From Heliocybe sulcata (taxonomy: Eukaryota; Basidiomycota; Agaricomycetes; Gloeophyllales; Gloeophyllaceae), in NCBI GenBank assembly GCA_004369045.1, contig ML213507.1:1049078-1113077 (forward strand): a stretch of 64,000 nucleotides of DNA, written 5' to 3'. Under the pieces are notes generated by a model. The model searched no databases and had not been told where the DNA came from. It saw only the letters and a list, made by a program, of their open reading frames with translations. Within the stretch, counting starts at the first letter, position 1. Each line of letters begins with the position of its first letter. Below are positions 48,303 through 59,940 of this stretch, piece after piece. Position numbers and translations under genes: made by a program.

Positions 48303-49088
48303 CTACCAACATGATCAATATTCAATGAGAACCTGGGATACCTGAGAATGTTGACTGGGATTCTTTAAGGCCTCCTGGAGTAGTACACATTGTATGTCTT
48401 GACATCTGCAATACACTGCTTTCCCGGCATTTATTTGTGTGAAAGGTAGATCATTGCATTGTGCCCGGAAAAATTGATCGATATCGCTGTTTAACTAAGA
48501 CATTACCAGTCACCACAGCTGCATGTTTAGAATCTGTGCCATCAAAAATAAATAACATGATGTCAATGGGTGCAAGGGGCTGCCCCTAGTGAGTACTAGA
48601 CAGTCTGCAGTAAGAGGTTCCTGCTGCAAGGCAAAATGAGATCCTCAGCACTGAGGCATGATTATGACTGAATTTCTGTAGCAGAAGGATTCATAATGAA
48701 GGAGTATTTATTTCCACAACAATACACTGCCGGACTTGAGCATAGTGCTGAGCTAGGTCACCAGGAGCATCAGGATGCCTTCTTTTTCAGACATGTCTGT
48801 GAGTGCCAGGAAGCAGGATCTGAATGTGGTGGTTGTTAAGACACTCAGACATCCCTCAGGGCTCCATATTCAGAGTGAAGTTCCCATCTGTTTCCACCTG
48901 GTTGTGTAGCAGTGCTGGCTCTGGGCACATGCCACACCACCAGTGAGAAGATACCGTGACACTCGCTATTCCAGCCATGTGTTGCTTCCATTAAAATGTG
49001 TAATAGTAACTACCTAAGACCCTCTAAGTCATGCCATTTTTCCTTGCCAAGCAGTGCTCCCTCCCCAACCACAACTGACCGAAGCTGA

Positions 49089-49122
49089 GTGACCGGAGTC
49101 CGGATACTTTTTGAGGCCAGTG
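49089..49122 (-). repeat. Right terminal inverted repeat of the transposon
   Basis: Its reverse complement is identical to 48269-48302, and TA follows directly at 49123-49124. Confidence 0.92.
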
Positions 49123-50271
49123 TATAAGGGGCCTTATTGAGCACTATTCGGATTCGGTATGAAGATCTATAGATAGCAATAACTCGGCGTTAAAACGCCA
49201 TAGAAGATCAGTCTTCGAGGAGTATGCTATCCTGCATTGGGCAAAGTCGAAGAACGCATGCTCACACGACCAGACATCGGGGTCTGTGGTATTGCGTTCC
49301 TTCCGTCTGTCCTGCGGGTGGCGGGAATGGATGGCCAACTTCTGCAGCGGACGTCCACCCAACGTGTCCAGCATGAACCAGCGCATCTGACCGGGTTCTT
49401 GGTTGAACAAACAAATTATCACGCCGTCGTGATCCCAATCACTAAGAGATCAGAAGCTCATTAGACGCCACTATCGACTCACGTTACCCACCAAGGACGG
49501 CTTCGTGGCCCGATAAGCTCCTCTCCGCACTGTAGTCGGTGTACAGACATGGAGTAACACCCCCCAAGCGGAGTGGGCCGCTGGAGACGTCAAGCTGTGG
49601 TTACGTGTGTATTCAAGTCATTTTCCGACTCATTAGCGTTTCCTGGGGAGGCAGAGAAAAGAAGAATGGAAGAGAACGTACTCGTGGACTCCACCTGGGT
49701 CGAGGTGTTCAGTAAGGAATCATGATTCGGATTTACATCTGATTTCGCACTGCATGGCGCGTGTAATTAGATCGGAAACAGCCAAGCGAGAGGGTATGCG
49801 GGCGGTGTCGCCGGCAGTACGCCCGAGCAGGCTGAAACAGAGCCCCGGCGTCGAAGTGGGCGGCGAGGACGGCAACTGAATCGATGTAAGATTTAGCTGA
49901 TAGCAACGAAAACAAAACAATCGAAGAAGATGGGAAAACATACTGGTTCTGTCGGAAGAGGCAGAAATGTCCAGGCAGAGAGACGGGCGGCAGTTCGGCG
50001 GCGCATGACCGGAAATGATTGGACTGGCCGGGGATGCGGAACGGGGCGTCGGCAAGGTTTGCAGCTGCACCCTTACCTGCTTTGTTTCCTACCACCGCCG
50101 CGCGCTGTGTCCATTATTTTCTGAGTTTCTCAGCATTTTCTGCGCTATCGTCGCTGGCCTGGGGACGCCTTCTGTCGTCCCCTCGCAAATCTGTCGACAC
50201 ACACGCGCAAGGACAAGCCTCGAGGCCTCCCTGCCACCCCCGTTTCATCTCCTAGGTTTCGTTTCTTCCTC
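49123..50271. other. Intergenic upstream of the membrane coiled-coil gene
   Basis: This 1.15-kb stretch has CT-rich sequence before the next start codon. No gene is supported. Confidence 0.5.
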
Positions 50272-53165
50272 ATGGGCATATCTTTTGGCGGCCTCGGCGT
50301 ACTCTTTTCGCACCACAAATCGCTCGGAGACTGGTCTGCGTATGTCGTCCCAGGCCAGGTTGAAATCAGGTCCATGTTCTTTGCCACCGTGTCACTGATC
50401 GTCTTGCTCCTGCTCGGTGAGTTATCTCTGCAATAATCCACTCATCAGCATCGATCTCGGCCTCGTTTCATGCATATATGCTCCTCGAAGCGTTCCTCAT
50501 GCACTTTCATTATCACTGGAATGTTTGTACACATGCTGAATTGACTCATTCTGTCTCTAGCATATCTCACCAATCCGTCCGAGAGCTCTTTCAGGACCTA
50601 CCTCACCGAACAGTCATTTCGCCAGCACCTCAGTCGCCTGAACGACAGCGCCGATGATGAACGCTCGGATGATTTCGGCGTACACTACACGCTTGCCCGT
50701 CGTAAGTCGTCGTCGCACCACCACCGCCACTCCGGCATAGAGACATCGCCCGTCGTGTTCTCCACTGGCGCAAAGGTTTCTCTTCGCACACCGAAGCATG
50801 TGTTCCACAACTTCGGCATTATGACCGTCGCTGCCGTCGTGCCTCTTGGCAGCAAGCCGGCCAATGCGGTGCACGATCGCAGCACACGTTCTGAGGACTT
50901 CAGTGGATCCGTAGTCTGGGATACTTGGTTCATCGGTGCGTTCGGCCGCTGGTGGCGCGGCGGCACCATCGAGTCCTGGTGGCATGACTCGCTCGTCGCC
51001 ACCAAGGACGAGGAGGGTTGCCGGTCTGGTTTGTTTGATGTCAAGGCTTCGGATCCTTGCGATCAATATATTGGTGAGTCTACGCTATAGCTTCTACCAT
51101 GCTGTAGTGCAAACGTAGCTATGAAGGGTTACCATATGCGACCACTATGCCCCCTGCGCGCTCGCCGCCGAGGCTGCGACAGCGCGAGCGGTCCACCCAA
51201 CTGCCGGCTCGGAGCTCGACTCCGCCTCCCTTGCCCAAGTCAGCGTCTCTACCGCTGCACAATTCGGACTACCGTCATGTCAATGGCGATAGCTCGCAAG
51301 CTCCGCAATGTATACAGACCTACCAGCCCGCTTCGTCGCCCGAACAGGGCCCCGTCAGAATGCTGTCTCGCAACCCGTCAAGCTTGGCTCTCTTTGACCA
51401 GTCCCCCGCAATTGCCGACATTCTACGCCAGATCGAGTCGTCCAAGGGTGCACTGGACGATGCAAAGTCCCAGCTGCACGACGTCCAGACTGCCGCCTCG
51501 CAGTCGCATGCTGGCCTGCAAGCGGATCTCGATTCACACCGCGAGAAGAAGCGCGGCGAGGATGCGAGTAGGATTGAGCTGAAGTCGCGGACGAAGACGC
51601 TCGAGGATGCGAAGCGCACCACGGACGCCGGGAAGAAAGAGGCGGAGAAGAGGTTGAGGGCTGCAGAGGCATCGAAGCACGACGCTATGCAGCGTCTCCT
51701 GTTCTTGGATAAAGAGATCCTAGCGCTGCAAGATCGCATGGCTGCCGATGAGAATGCGATCGTTAGTAACAAAGAAGGGGTAGTGGAGACGGAAGAAGAA
51801 GTAGGGAAGGCGTTGGAGGAGAAGAGGAAGGAGATCAAGGTGGCGGAGGATGTGATTGCTGCGCTGAATGCGAGGACGAAGGAGCTTGAGGAAGAGATGG
51901 AGAGGCAGAAGGACTGTCTGCAGCGCGCGCGCGACCAGGCAGAGATCAGGAAGCAGGATAGGACGTTCATCCCACTGCACGTCGTGCATGCGGAGCCGAA
52001 TGTTGACGCGTGGCCGCCCATCAGCTACGGGTCTCAGGAAACAGAGTCGCCTGAAGTCAAGCACGCGCAGGCCCATACGAAAGGTAGATCGGAGCATAGT
52101 CAGGGCTCGAGTGATTCCGAGGGGGCCAAGCCGGCCAACTTCTCTCTTGCAGGGATCTCGAACCTCAATGCCACCGCTGACAGCTCGCACAAGCTTGCAT
52201 TGCGGGCAAAGGGATATTCTATCTTTGACGATGATCTTGCCTCGCTTTCGCATACTACCTTCGCGCCGTTCGACACTGACCTACCGTCTCCTGGTATATC
52301 AATTTCTCCTGGTTCTGCGACGTTGATTCCGGACAGCCTGGTGCAGTCAATTGAGACTACCAGCGAACAGGTGCCTACCTCGGGCTACTCGGACGCTTTC
52401 GCCGATCGCGAATGGAACCCTTCACAGAGGCAGTCCTACACCGGTGGACTCACGACTTCGCCTACTTCTCTTACTGGTGGTACGTTCTTTGATGAGCATG
52501 ATCCCTTCGAAGTGCGTCCGCCGCCTAGGGAACGTTACGTACCTATTCAGCCTGGCCCGAACCATCCCGATCTGCCATTCCCAACTCGTGCGCAATCTGA
52601 TCCGCTGTCCGATGGGCAGGCCGACACTGAGGCGCAGCATCACGGTGAACAACCGTCAAATGTCCGCCGCTGGTTCTCGGTGACGTCCAGGGACAAGCCG
52701 CAGAAGGGACTGAACCCGGATGCGAAGGTGTTCAACCTAGGGAGGAAGAGGTCGTTTGGGCCCATCGGATCCAGGCCATCCAACCCTACGCCCGTCCCGT
52801 CGTCGTCCTTCACCTTCGACCCCCTTAGCCCGTCCGGTTTCACGTCAAGCGGCGTGCCATCTACCCCGCTCACCGCTGATTCGCTCTTCTCTCGCGCATT
52901 CGCACCCTTGCCGGAGGAGCGGGAGGTGCTGCGCGCGCTGGGTGGGTCGACGAATGCGAGTCTCGAGCGTCTACCGAGTCTCAGCAATGTCCCGCCATCT
53001 CCTCCCCATATCTCGGGCATCGCAGCGCAGTTATTGGCACCGCGCCGTTCATGGTTCGCCGGCCTCCCTCTCGTGCGAAAGTCGAAGTTCAGTCCTTGGG
53101 ACGACGAGGAGCCTACCGTGGAGAAGACAGGGATGGATGCCAAGGAGGAGTCGAGCGCAACGTAG
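50272..53165 (+). CDS. Membrane-anchored coiled-coil protein of unknown function (898 aa)
   Basis: Exons 50272-50416, 50561-51073 and 51127-53165 give 898 residues. One membrane helix lies at ~35-52 (SMFFATVSLIVLLLLAYLT). A ~165-residue region of conserved look follows, rich in Trp (WDTWFIGAFGRWWRGG) and with paired Cys (EEGCRSGLFDVKASDPCDQY). Residues ~310-490 form a long coiled coil (EEEVGKALEEKRKEIKVAED). The C-terminal ~380 residues are Ser/Pro-rich and disordered. The acceptor at 51126 is the one that keeps IGLPYATTMPPARS in frame. I do not recognise the family. A type II or III membrane tether in the secretory pathway or cell cortex is possible. Confidence 0.85.
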
Positions 53166-54330
53166 GGTCTGTATGTCATACAAAGGGTGCTGTTTGAACA
53201 TCCAACCGGGGGAATTGCTGTGAAGTTAAATAAGAGAAGGGAGATTCGTACATCCAGTACTATATATATTTACGACAAGAATGACAACTCGTTCCGATAA
53301 AGACATGTTCCCGCTGCACAACAGGTGCTCTGTCATATGCTTGACGATCGTCATGCCACCCTAAGGCCTGAGGTACATTAATGGAAAGCTGCAGGAAGCT
53401 GCGCACTCGCTCTTTTCACCGCTATTAATGTCATATGTGCCGAGGTCTTTGCCTCCAGCTTGGCAAGCAAAGGGTCCATGTCAAGAACTGGAATCTCTAG
53501 TGGACTTGAAGACATGCGTTTGCAATCATAAACCATCCCAGGAACAGCAGGCCTATATATCGAAACGCGAACAAGTTGTGGATGCATGGACTCCATAATT
53601 ATATGGACCAAGATATTAGAGCTTATAGGCGCCAGGCGGCCGTCACTTTTTTTTTTTTGAAAGCTGCAGTCCGTCATTGCTATTCGTATCGGTTCGTCGA
53701 CATAGAGGAGTATGTAGGTAGAGAAGGGAGGGGAAGCAGCGACTTAACATTTGAATAGTCCCTGCGAGGAGAAGGAGAACCGATTATCATACGGAAGCGG
53801 TCCCGAGGAGACGGAAAACAGAGGGAACGAGACAGGACGACGCACGTCACAGAAAATATAACGAGAATTGTAATAGAAAGCGCGCATTGTATAGCTATGG
53901 ATTGCATCGATCACGGATTGAATGGAATAGTAAGAAAACGGGATACAGACAAATGAAGGTGGGGACGAGGACGTGTGCTGTCCGGACGGCGGCGAGTGTG
54001 GGAGAAAAAATTGCAGGACGAGGAAAACACGAATGCTATCTGCTGCTATACTGACTTGATGCGGGGGTATAAAATGTGGGAATTGACTGCTAGAGACCAA
54101 CGAACCAGGCGAGAAATAGGAATAGAAAACTGGACTACAAGGACTTGTGCTTGTACCAGGCGGCGGCGGACTGCGATTTTGGCTTTCCTGCTTCCGGCAA
54201 ACATTGCAAGCGCACGGACACCAGCGGTAGCAGGCGAGGGTTTGATGAGACTTCCACACCAGGGGAAAGGATATCAAGGGCGGACGCATATAAGATTTCA
54301 TATACATCCAAATAGCGTGATTCCTGTGAA
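53166..54330. other. Intergenic, convergent 3' ends
   Basis: This 1.17-kb stretch lies between the membrane coiled-coil gene (plus) and the phosphatase gene (minus). A T-tract of about 12 bases lies at 53647-53660. No coding evidence was found. Confidence 0.55.
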
Positions 54331-56325
54331 TCATAGGCCACCATCCAGGACACCTCGTACATCTTCCACCGTTGCAAGATCGGCCAAGAAAGGACAGAGA
54401 TCGGTGAGTTCAGTGTCATGAGGGTCGTTAAACCAGGACGAGACGGGGACCGCATTATTGGGGTGGAAGATGTACGAAGCAGGAGAATTATCCAGGATGA
54501 TGGTATCAGCTATAGGCCTGCCCAGTTGCGAGAGGTCCTAGAATAACAATAGTGATGCGAGGATCAACATTAGGTGGAGTGCCCGTAGACCGGACTTCGC
54601 ACCTTCACGTAGTTACCGCGATGATTATAGCAACTCTCACGGAATAGTCGATGGGAGACCACATGGTGGATGTCAAGCTTGTCCAACACAGGATCTGCGT
54701 ACTACGGAAGCGAGAAAGTCAATATAACACGAATCGTGACAGCGACCGGGCGTACTTTGCTTAAACTCGCCGTGAAGACCACAACTTCATAGATCTCGCC
54801 CATCTTCTTCAAGAAGTTGTCCACACCAGGCCGCTTGATGACGTACACGTTGTGCCAATGGTACTCAATCTCGACAGGTACAACATAGTCCGCTTGTTGT
54901 ATCGACTGTAGATAACAGGAGTAATGATGAGCCGCCACCACGCAGGGGCGACAACGGGTAGACTACTGACCTTGAAGCTACTATGTACCAACGTCTCGTC
55001 CAGATCGAGTACCAAACACTTCCTTCCGGCATGCTGGGGTGCAATGGGAGGCAATAGAGGTCTTGGCACGCCGTCCTAACAGACTGTCAACCGGAGTCAC
55101 GCGAGACCATATGAGGATCACTTACGGGTCCTACTGGTATACCAGCGCCTCCCTGCATGATAAGCCTATCCTCCTCGTCCTCAACTTCGTCAATGGCGTT
55201 GACGTCCTCCCCCTCGTCTTCCTCTGTGAAGCTCGTCCGGTCAGACTCATCACCATCATCATGTGTGCGAGCCCGACCATGAGAATCGTCTCCCGTCGAG
55301 CCAGGCGGCTGCACAGCACCCGACGTCACCCCTTCAGTCTCAGCTTCTGGTAACAGCTTGGTCGGCGTAGAAGGCACGATGACAGGATCAGCGGGGGGTG
55401 TAGGAGGCGTTATGACGAGCGGTTCTAGTGGCGCAGGTTCAGCGGATGCGGCCTCTGATGTACTTTCTGGCGCAGCAGGCTCTGGCGCTTTCAGTTCATC
55501 CTCCTTTTGAGCTTCCTGAGCGGCCTCGCCAGGAGCAGGTGTCTTCTCCTGCTGAGCAGTGACGCCTGCTACTGGGGCTGCAGGGTGAATGTCCTCGATC
55601 TCGATGTCGTGCACTTTCGAAGAGGGTACACATGGTAAAAGCACCCGAACAAGCTTCGACAGGAACGATCGTTTCGACTTCGTAGTGCTGGCCGCCTTAG
55701 ACTGAGCCGTAGACTTGGGCGGAATTGACTTATCGGCGATGGTCGAGGACTGAGCACCTTCAGAAGAAGTCGCGTCGTGGCGAGAATGAGTATGAGCTTG
55801 GGACGGCGTTAAAGTAGCGGCTGCGGAACCTTTATCCTTGTCCTTGTCTGCCTCATTTGCCTGCTCCTGAGCATTTGCCTCCGCCGCTAGCGCTGGTGAA
55901 GAAGTGGACGGCTCGACCGTCTCTGGTGCTGGGGTAGAAGAGGAAACCTGATCCTGCGGTCCTGCTGAGGTGTTCGTACTAGGGTCCTGCCCTGCTGCAT
56001 CTTGAACGACGCTTTGAGGAGGATTATCCGAGTCCCCTGTCCCGCTCATTCCCTCCTGGATGGCGGTCTCGCTGTTTGCTTCAGGGCTCGGCGAGACCTC
56101 AGCAGCTGGACCTGCACTTGACGCAGCCTCTTGCTCAGCCGTTGCAGAGGGTTGCTCCCCCGCAGATGCGTCTGCCGCCGGGAGACCAGCGTCACCCTTC
56201 GGCGCCGGCTCCTTGCCCTTCTTGGTTGACTTGCGCTTGAAGAGGTGTTGCACTGTCGACGACGGCTTTCCGTTAGAGACGGGTTTTGAGCCGGGCGGAT
56301 CAGCGGACGACGAGGAGGGGGCCAT
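54331..56325 (-). CDS. PSR/NIF-type CTD-like serine phosphatase (586 aa)
   Basis: HAD-superfamily phosphatase of the FCP1-like/NIF group, related to yeast Psr1 and Psr2, which act at the plasma membrane in stress responses. Exons (minus): 56325-55126, 55075-54971, 54905-54756, 54701-54603, 54537-54331. Residues 1-400 are acidic, Ala/Pro/Ser-rich and disordered, except a basic patch [20 protein letters not shown]. The catalytic domain begins at ~419: [16 protein letters not shown] holds D424 and D426 of the DxDx(T/V) motif. [36 protein letters not shown] and [20 protein letters not shown] follow. The frame stays open upstream to 56511, but MAPSSSS at 56325 is the likelier start. Confidence 0.92.
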
Positions 56326-57210
56326 GGGCGACGGTAGGGCCTGAGCTGGCAGAGCAAAGGGTATCTCGAAACGTGAAGAGCAGGGGGGCGACGACGACGA
56401 CAGCCGCGCAAACAACCCTACAAGGAGTCCGCCGCGTCCCTGTTTGTACATCTGTTTGTCCCCTCGGCGCCGCCACCGCGTGCAGGGCAATTTACCCTCT
56501 TCTCCTCTCACGCTTTCCCGGCGCTAACGATCTATAGAAAATGCCTTTCCTAGTATATTATACACCCGCAGGATGCGTTTCATCACGCCCTATATCCACT
56601 ATCCGCCCCCATCTAACGAGGCTGCCCCGCATTGCTGTGTGTGATATGCACAGTCTCCTCGAGGCAAGGGGAGGAGGCACAACCGCCACGTAGGCGCTTT
56701 GATGGGAAGTGGAAGCCTGTCAGAAGCCCGCATGGAATTCGAATCAAAACTGGCATCCGCTTCTCCCAGACATACACGTACAAGGCGCATCGGGGTCAGC
56801 TGATCAGCAGGCCTGCCGTCAGTAGCGACCCTGTAGAGGATTGCAGTTGAGACGGTTATACCGGCGACGAATACTGATTGCACCCGCTGAAACAAAGCGG
56901 ACGAATACCTTCTATAGGTTGTCAGTCTCTGCGCGCGGAATAAAAATAGTGATCTTACTTGCCAGTGATGCTGCGGTAGGCCGATATCAATCGGGACATC
57001 TGTAGTGTTGGTTTGCTTCCGCTGCTGCAGCACAGCTCGTCATTACAAGGCATGGAGGACTCGCTGCCGAATAAATGTCCACGTGTTGGCTATGTCTCGC
57101 TTGAACAGCAAAGGCTTCCAAAGTATAGAGCTCAGAAGACTCTGAGAGTGTCGTCAGTGGAAATTACTACAGGGTGACCAGTGTCAATAGTAGGACAGTA
57201 GGTACTCACA

Positions 57211-57410
57211 GCGCAGTGTTCCCGGACACGAGTGGACGAGGCGCGCGGAGCGGTATTCAGTCCCATAACAGCTCCTGGAGACTGAACTCCTTGATGAGCA
57301 TGCAACAGCCGCTGCACACAGCATGTCACGCGCACAAAGGGAAATCTGACGTCGCATAGCACGGAGCAGGCGCCGACTTGCATGAACGCGGCTGCCGATC
57401 ACAGCTGCTT
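57211..57410 (-). repeat. Diverged direct repeat, unit 1
   Basis: Read on the minus strand, it shares several patches in the same order with 57561-57750: an AGCTGTGATCGGCAGC-like start, TTCATGCAAGTCGG and GTGTCCGGGAACACTGC. Similarity is patchy but collinear. Confidence 0.45.
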
Positions 57411-57560
57411 CCGATTTTCGAATATATTTCAGCCATGCGCGGTGAAGAAACGACTATCCGAAGAGAGAGTAACTCACTACCATGAACGAAGAGTATATAG
57501 CTAGGACGTCGGGAGGCCGTAGGAGTGTCCGCGTTAACCTGGGATCGGGCAAAGAGGGCA

Positions 57561-57750
57561 AGGCAATGTTCCCAGACACCAATACACTGCGCATGTGTGA
57601 ACAACTCGGGAGCGGCAGGCCTGAAACCCCAGATGATCCCGGACAACGTCTGGCGCCTAACATCCCCGCCTGGTAAAATCGCACCAGATGCCGCGTACCG
57701 AATTGTGCCGACCCGCATGAATATGACAGCTGACGATCACCGCTGCACTA
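57561..57750 (-). repeat. Diverged direct repeat, unit 2
   Basis: Counterpart of unit 1, with AGCGGTGATCGTCAGC, TTCATGCGGGTCGG and GTGTCTGGGAACATTGC in the same order. At its start one frame reads AAVIVSCHIHAGR against AAVIGSRVHASRR in unit 1. Confidence 0.45.
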
Positions 57751-59096
57751 GATTTAAAATGTACCCCACCTGCAATAACCGTGGTTAGCGAGATGGTAGA
57801 AACTGGATAGCAAGAGACTTGCTGTCCTGACCTAGAACCATGCACCTTTGACAGGACGCGTCCAGAAGTGTTATGGGTGTACGAGTTGGAAAGGTTTGAA
57901 ATGCCGTGGAGATTGCGATCCGTGATTGTCGGTACAGCATGGAGAACGGGATATCGGCCTCCGTACCTAATGATTAAATACGTGAAAGCGAATTCGGCAG
58001 CGGCTGATGAGTTCCGACAGTCTGTCGGGTTGCTGATCGCCGCGAACGCTATAGCCGAGGGTTATCTGATAAGTGCCCGGTTAACACAAGAGTGCGCACC
58101 TGCACGCGTTCAGCCGGCCATTAACACAGCCAGCAATAGTCGGCTAACTGCATAGGGCCGTGCTCTCGATATTCAGGCTCGCGTTTGAAGATGTGAACCG
58201 CCTTCTGAGATCAGCCGTTCGCCAGAATCCAGTCGCAACATCGGAGGACGCTGGCAGGCACAAACCCAAGACAGTCATTCCTACAAATTATTCGCTTCGG
58301 CTTGCAGTGTCGATACAAATCGGGATGAGGCAGAGAGGCTGGGGGCGCCGTGATATTCAGGACAGACCGGAGCGGGATGTCGACCAGCCACAGCCAACAA
58401 TGCAAGTAGTGGAGGTAACGCGGATACAATTCCGACAGTATGCGCGATGCACCTCTCGTCTCCGATCCGAAATTGGCTTTGGAGCTGGACTTGAGGCTGC
58501 TGGTGGCCAGGTAACCTTCCAGACACCGAATACGAGGAATCCAGGGAGGAGGGTGGCGAGTCAGAGTGGTCGCTGAATGGTCATCAAGGGGTTCTTAGTG
58601 ACAGAAAATGCCAAATTCCAAGCGACCTTGGTTTCCCAAGGGGGTAGAGTTGATAATAGTAATTGTGCACTCTTCTTCACGGCAGGCTGCAATTAGATTA
58701 GCGTTCAGCCACCAGTCTGGATGATTTTATCCTATTAGAATGTGGCGTACCTGCGCGACTAACAGTTCCTCTTCTTTGAAAGAGGACGAGAACGAGATCT
58801 GAGTTACCTCGATATGATGTCCTTCGGCAGTCCTTTACCCGCTCCTATGTAGGCCTGTGCACGGTCATCTTTACCTTGTGATCCGTAGGCGTGCTTTCTC
58901 CCGTAGTCAGAAAACCTGGGTTTAAGATAACTTCAGCGTGGCAACTTGGTTAGCATACCTTGTCAATTAACGCGGCTGATCTAGCAAGCACTTCAGCTCG
59001 AGCAAAGCGACCGTAAGTGGGGTAAAATAAGCAGAGATTATGATATTGATACAGTTCGGTCCATCCTCGCTCTAGTATGCATAGACAGGAGTTCCT

Positions 59097-59780
59097 CTAC
59101 GACTTTCCTGAAGGTGGTGGAGGTGTTTTGGGCCCGCCCTGGCCCGCTTCCAGCTCGTCGACCTTTGCGGCAGCGTCTGCTTCGGCATGTATTCGTTCTA
59201 ATGCACGAACAACTTTGGATTGGAGGTAATGTGAGTGTGCGGGGGGCGGTGGTGCTCGACTGCCAGAAGGTGGCGGTGAAGGAGCGGGCGGAGGTGAGTT
59301 GGCCTTGAACAGGTGCTCATAATTCTGATACGTGCATCCAGTCCGTTCAGCTCGAAAAGCAAGAATAATATAAAATCAAGTACGCACGCTTTTTACTGCT
59401 TCCATGGTCTCTCCACGCTTCACGTTAAGGATCAGCTGTGCTTCATCCAGCGTCATACGGTGGTCTCTCGTTAATCTGTCTGTGATAGATCCCGAAGTCG
59501 CGTTTCCCACCCCGGCAGCATCCACACCGCCTATAGCACCTTGTGGTCTGTGCTTAGCATCTACGTTATCAATAAGGGAGATGTCAGAACCGGTACAGGC
59601 TGAAAATCGACGCTTGGACACGTACTTTTGACCGCCTGCCTCCCCGCTTCGTAGAATGCCTTGCCAAGTATTCGTGAACCGGTCAAGACAATGTTAATTA
59701 GGATTTTTGGAGCAGACTGCAGGAAGCAGAAGTACTTATCAGTTTCCTGTTAGAAGGAAGCATCTCACAAGACTTACCAT
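59097..59780 (-). CDS. PAM16: PAM16 (TIM16), mitochondrial import motor subunit
   Basis: J-like partner of Pam18 in the motor that pulls preproteins into the mitochondrial matrix. Exons (minus): 59780-59778 (the ATG alone), 59716-59626, 59560-59388, 59324-59097, giving 164 residues. The N-terminal membrane-associated part is SAPKILINIVLTGSRILGKA. The degenerate J domain is TRDHRMTLDEAQLILNVKRG, then NYEHLFKANSPP and SHYLQSKVVRALERIHAEA; it lacks the HPD motif, as expected for Pam16. A Pro/Ser loop sits between the helices. The start codon is the whole coding part of exon 1, and no other ATG allows the conserved SAPKI start. It is divergent from RPA43 across 160 bp. Confidence 0.95.
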
Positions 59781-59940
59781 AGGTTGACAGAGCGGTGAAA
59801 ACTAGACTTATGCCGCCGGAACGGTTTGTACAGTCCTAGTCGTGGGAACAGGACCAGTTTTTACTCTATTGCATCCTTCCGCGTTGAACACAACAGCTGC
59901 TTGAGACTCAGCATTCTGTCTCTCTCAACTTCATATAATC
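59781..59940. promoter_or_regulatory. 160-bp bidirectional promoter of PAM16 and RPA43
   Basis: Two housekeeping genes start on either side of this short interval, which must drive both. Confidence 0.6.

Larger units (their letters stand above)
48269..49122. mobile_element. Non-autonomous DNA transposon, Tc1/mariner-like (854 bp)
   Basis: Perfect 34-bp terminal inverted repeats start with CACTGGCCTCAAAAAGTATC and are bounded on both sides by TA, the Tc1/mariner target duplication. The interior has no long open frame and no transposase motif, so it depends on a transposase encoded elsewhere. It appears richer in A+T than its surroundings. Confidence 0.88.
56326..59096. other. 2.8-kb stretch with no supported gene
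   Basis: It holds the phosphatase promoter on the left and the PAM16 3' flank on the right. The only structure noticed is a diverged direct repeat at 57.2-57.75 kb, listed separately. Frames such as 58160-58576 have no recognisable content. Confidence 0.45.

Noticed and set aside
53647-53660. Poly-T tract as a possible retroposon tail
   Set aside because: No target duplication or element body adjoins it; a simple homopolymer in a 3' flank.
58160-58576. 138-codon plus-strand frame
   Set aside because: Composition looks like translated noncoding DNA, and no relatives come to mind.
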